DNA of 7,578 bases, taken from Glaciecola sp. UBA983. GTDB lineage: Bacteria; Pseudomonadota; Gammaproteobacteria; Enterobacterales; Alteromonadaceae. A program made the position numbers and the translations under genes. The notes beneath the pieces are model-generated. The model ran no database searches. It saw only the letters and a program-made list of their open reading frames with translations, and was not told where the DNA came from. The stretch spans positions 1 through 7,578 of the forward strand of contig DBBN01000008.1 of the NCBI GenBank assembly GCA_002292215.1. Direction: 5' to 3'. Within the stretch, counting starts at the first letter, position 1. Every line of letters begins with the position of its first letter. Shown piece after piece: positions 7,497 to 7,578 of the stretch.

Positions 7497-7578
7497 GTTT
7501 ACTGCCGAACAGGCAGCTTAGAAAATCCATAGGTCTACAATCTTGGTTGCGTGCCAGTTTACTGCCGAACAGGCAGCT
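7497..7578 (+). CRISPR. Type I-F CRISPR array, first units, cut by the window end
   Basis: One full 28-nt repeat (7497-7524), one 32-nt spacer (7525-7556) and the first 22 nt of a second repeat (7557-7578), identical to the first over that length. The 60-base period is the standard type I-F unit. The repeat starts GTTTACTGCC and ends CTTAGAAA, close to the well-known I-F repeat. It forms a five-pair hairpin, CTGCC (7502-7506) with GGCAG (7512-7516), around loop GAACA. Cas6f should cut after G7516, leaving the 8-nt 5' handle CUUAGAAA. Both repeats are preceded by an A, so the boundary could shift by one base. The array runs on beyond the window. Confidence 0.95.

Overview
The window holds a nearly complete type I-F (Ypest/Csy, I-F1-like) CRISPR-Cas interference locus on the + strand: cas3, cas8f (csy1), cas5f (csy2), cas7f (csy3) and cas6f (csy4), then an AT-rich leader and the start of a CRISPR array. 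The array shows one full 28-nt repeat, one 32-nt spacer and a second repeat cut off by the window end. The four Csy proteins resemble the well-studied Pseudomonas aeruginosa set (comparison from memory, no search run). The subtype, the low G+C content and the codon use suggest a gammaproteobacterium, perhaps a marine or enteric-like genus; the genus cannot be fixed from this window.

Layout: 1-133 is a more G+C-rich stretch (about 47% over the first 120 bases) with two overlapping open frames and no recognisable product, possibly the 3' end of a neighbouring gene. 134-287 is a very AT-rich intergenic region (about 24% G+C over 121-240) with a plausible promoter for the cas operon. 288-3461 is cas3; 3470-4771 csy1; 4768-5721 csy2; 5759-6784 csy3; 6793-7371 csy4. 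7372-7496 is the CRISPR leader, with a perfect match to the IHF consensus. 7497-7578 is the array. The genes are tightly packed (8-nt gap, ATGA overlap, 37-nt gap with a strong Shine-Dalgarno, 8-nt gap) and look like one operon.

How it works together (known for the subtype): Cas6f cuts the repeat hairpin of the array transcript into crRNAs. Cas8f and Cas5f cap the 5' handle, about six Cas7f subunits coat the spacer, and the surveillance complex finds PAM-flanked DNA and recruits Cas3 to nick and degrade it.

The unusual point is the adaptation side. In type I-F the nuclease is normally a Cas2-Cas3 fusion encoded just after cas1. Here the Cas3 protein begins at the point where the Cas2 domain normally ends. 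The sequence before it is stop-rich in all three forward frames with no Cas2-like reading, and no cas1 precedes it in the 263 bases visible. The HD nuclease and helicase motifs are intact. This looks like an interference-competent locus that has lost (or never had) its fused adaptation domain, while its leader still carries an IHF site of the kind used for spacer integration. Whether cas1/cas2 lie elsewhere cannot be seen from this window.
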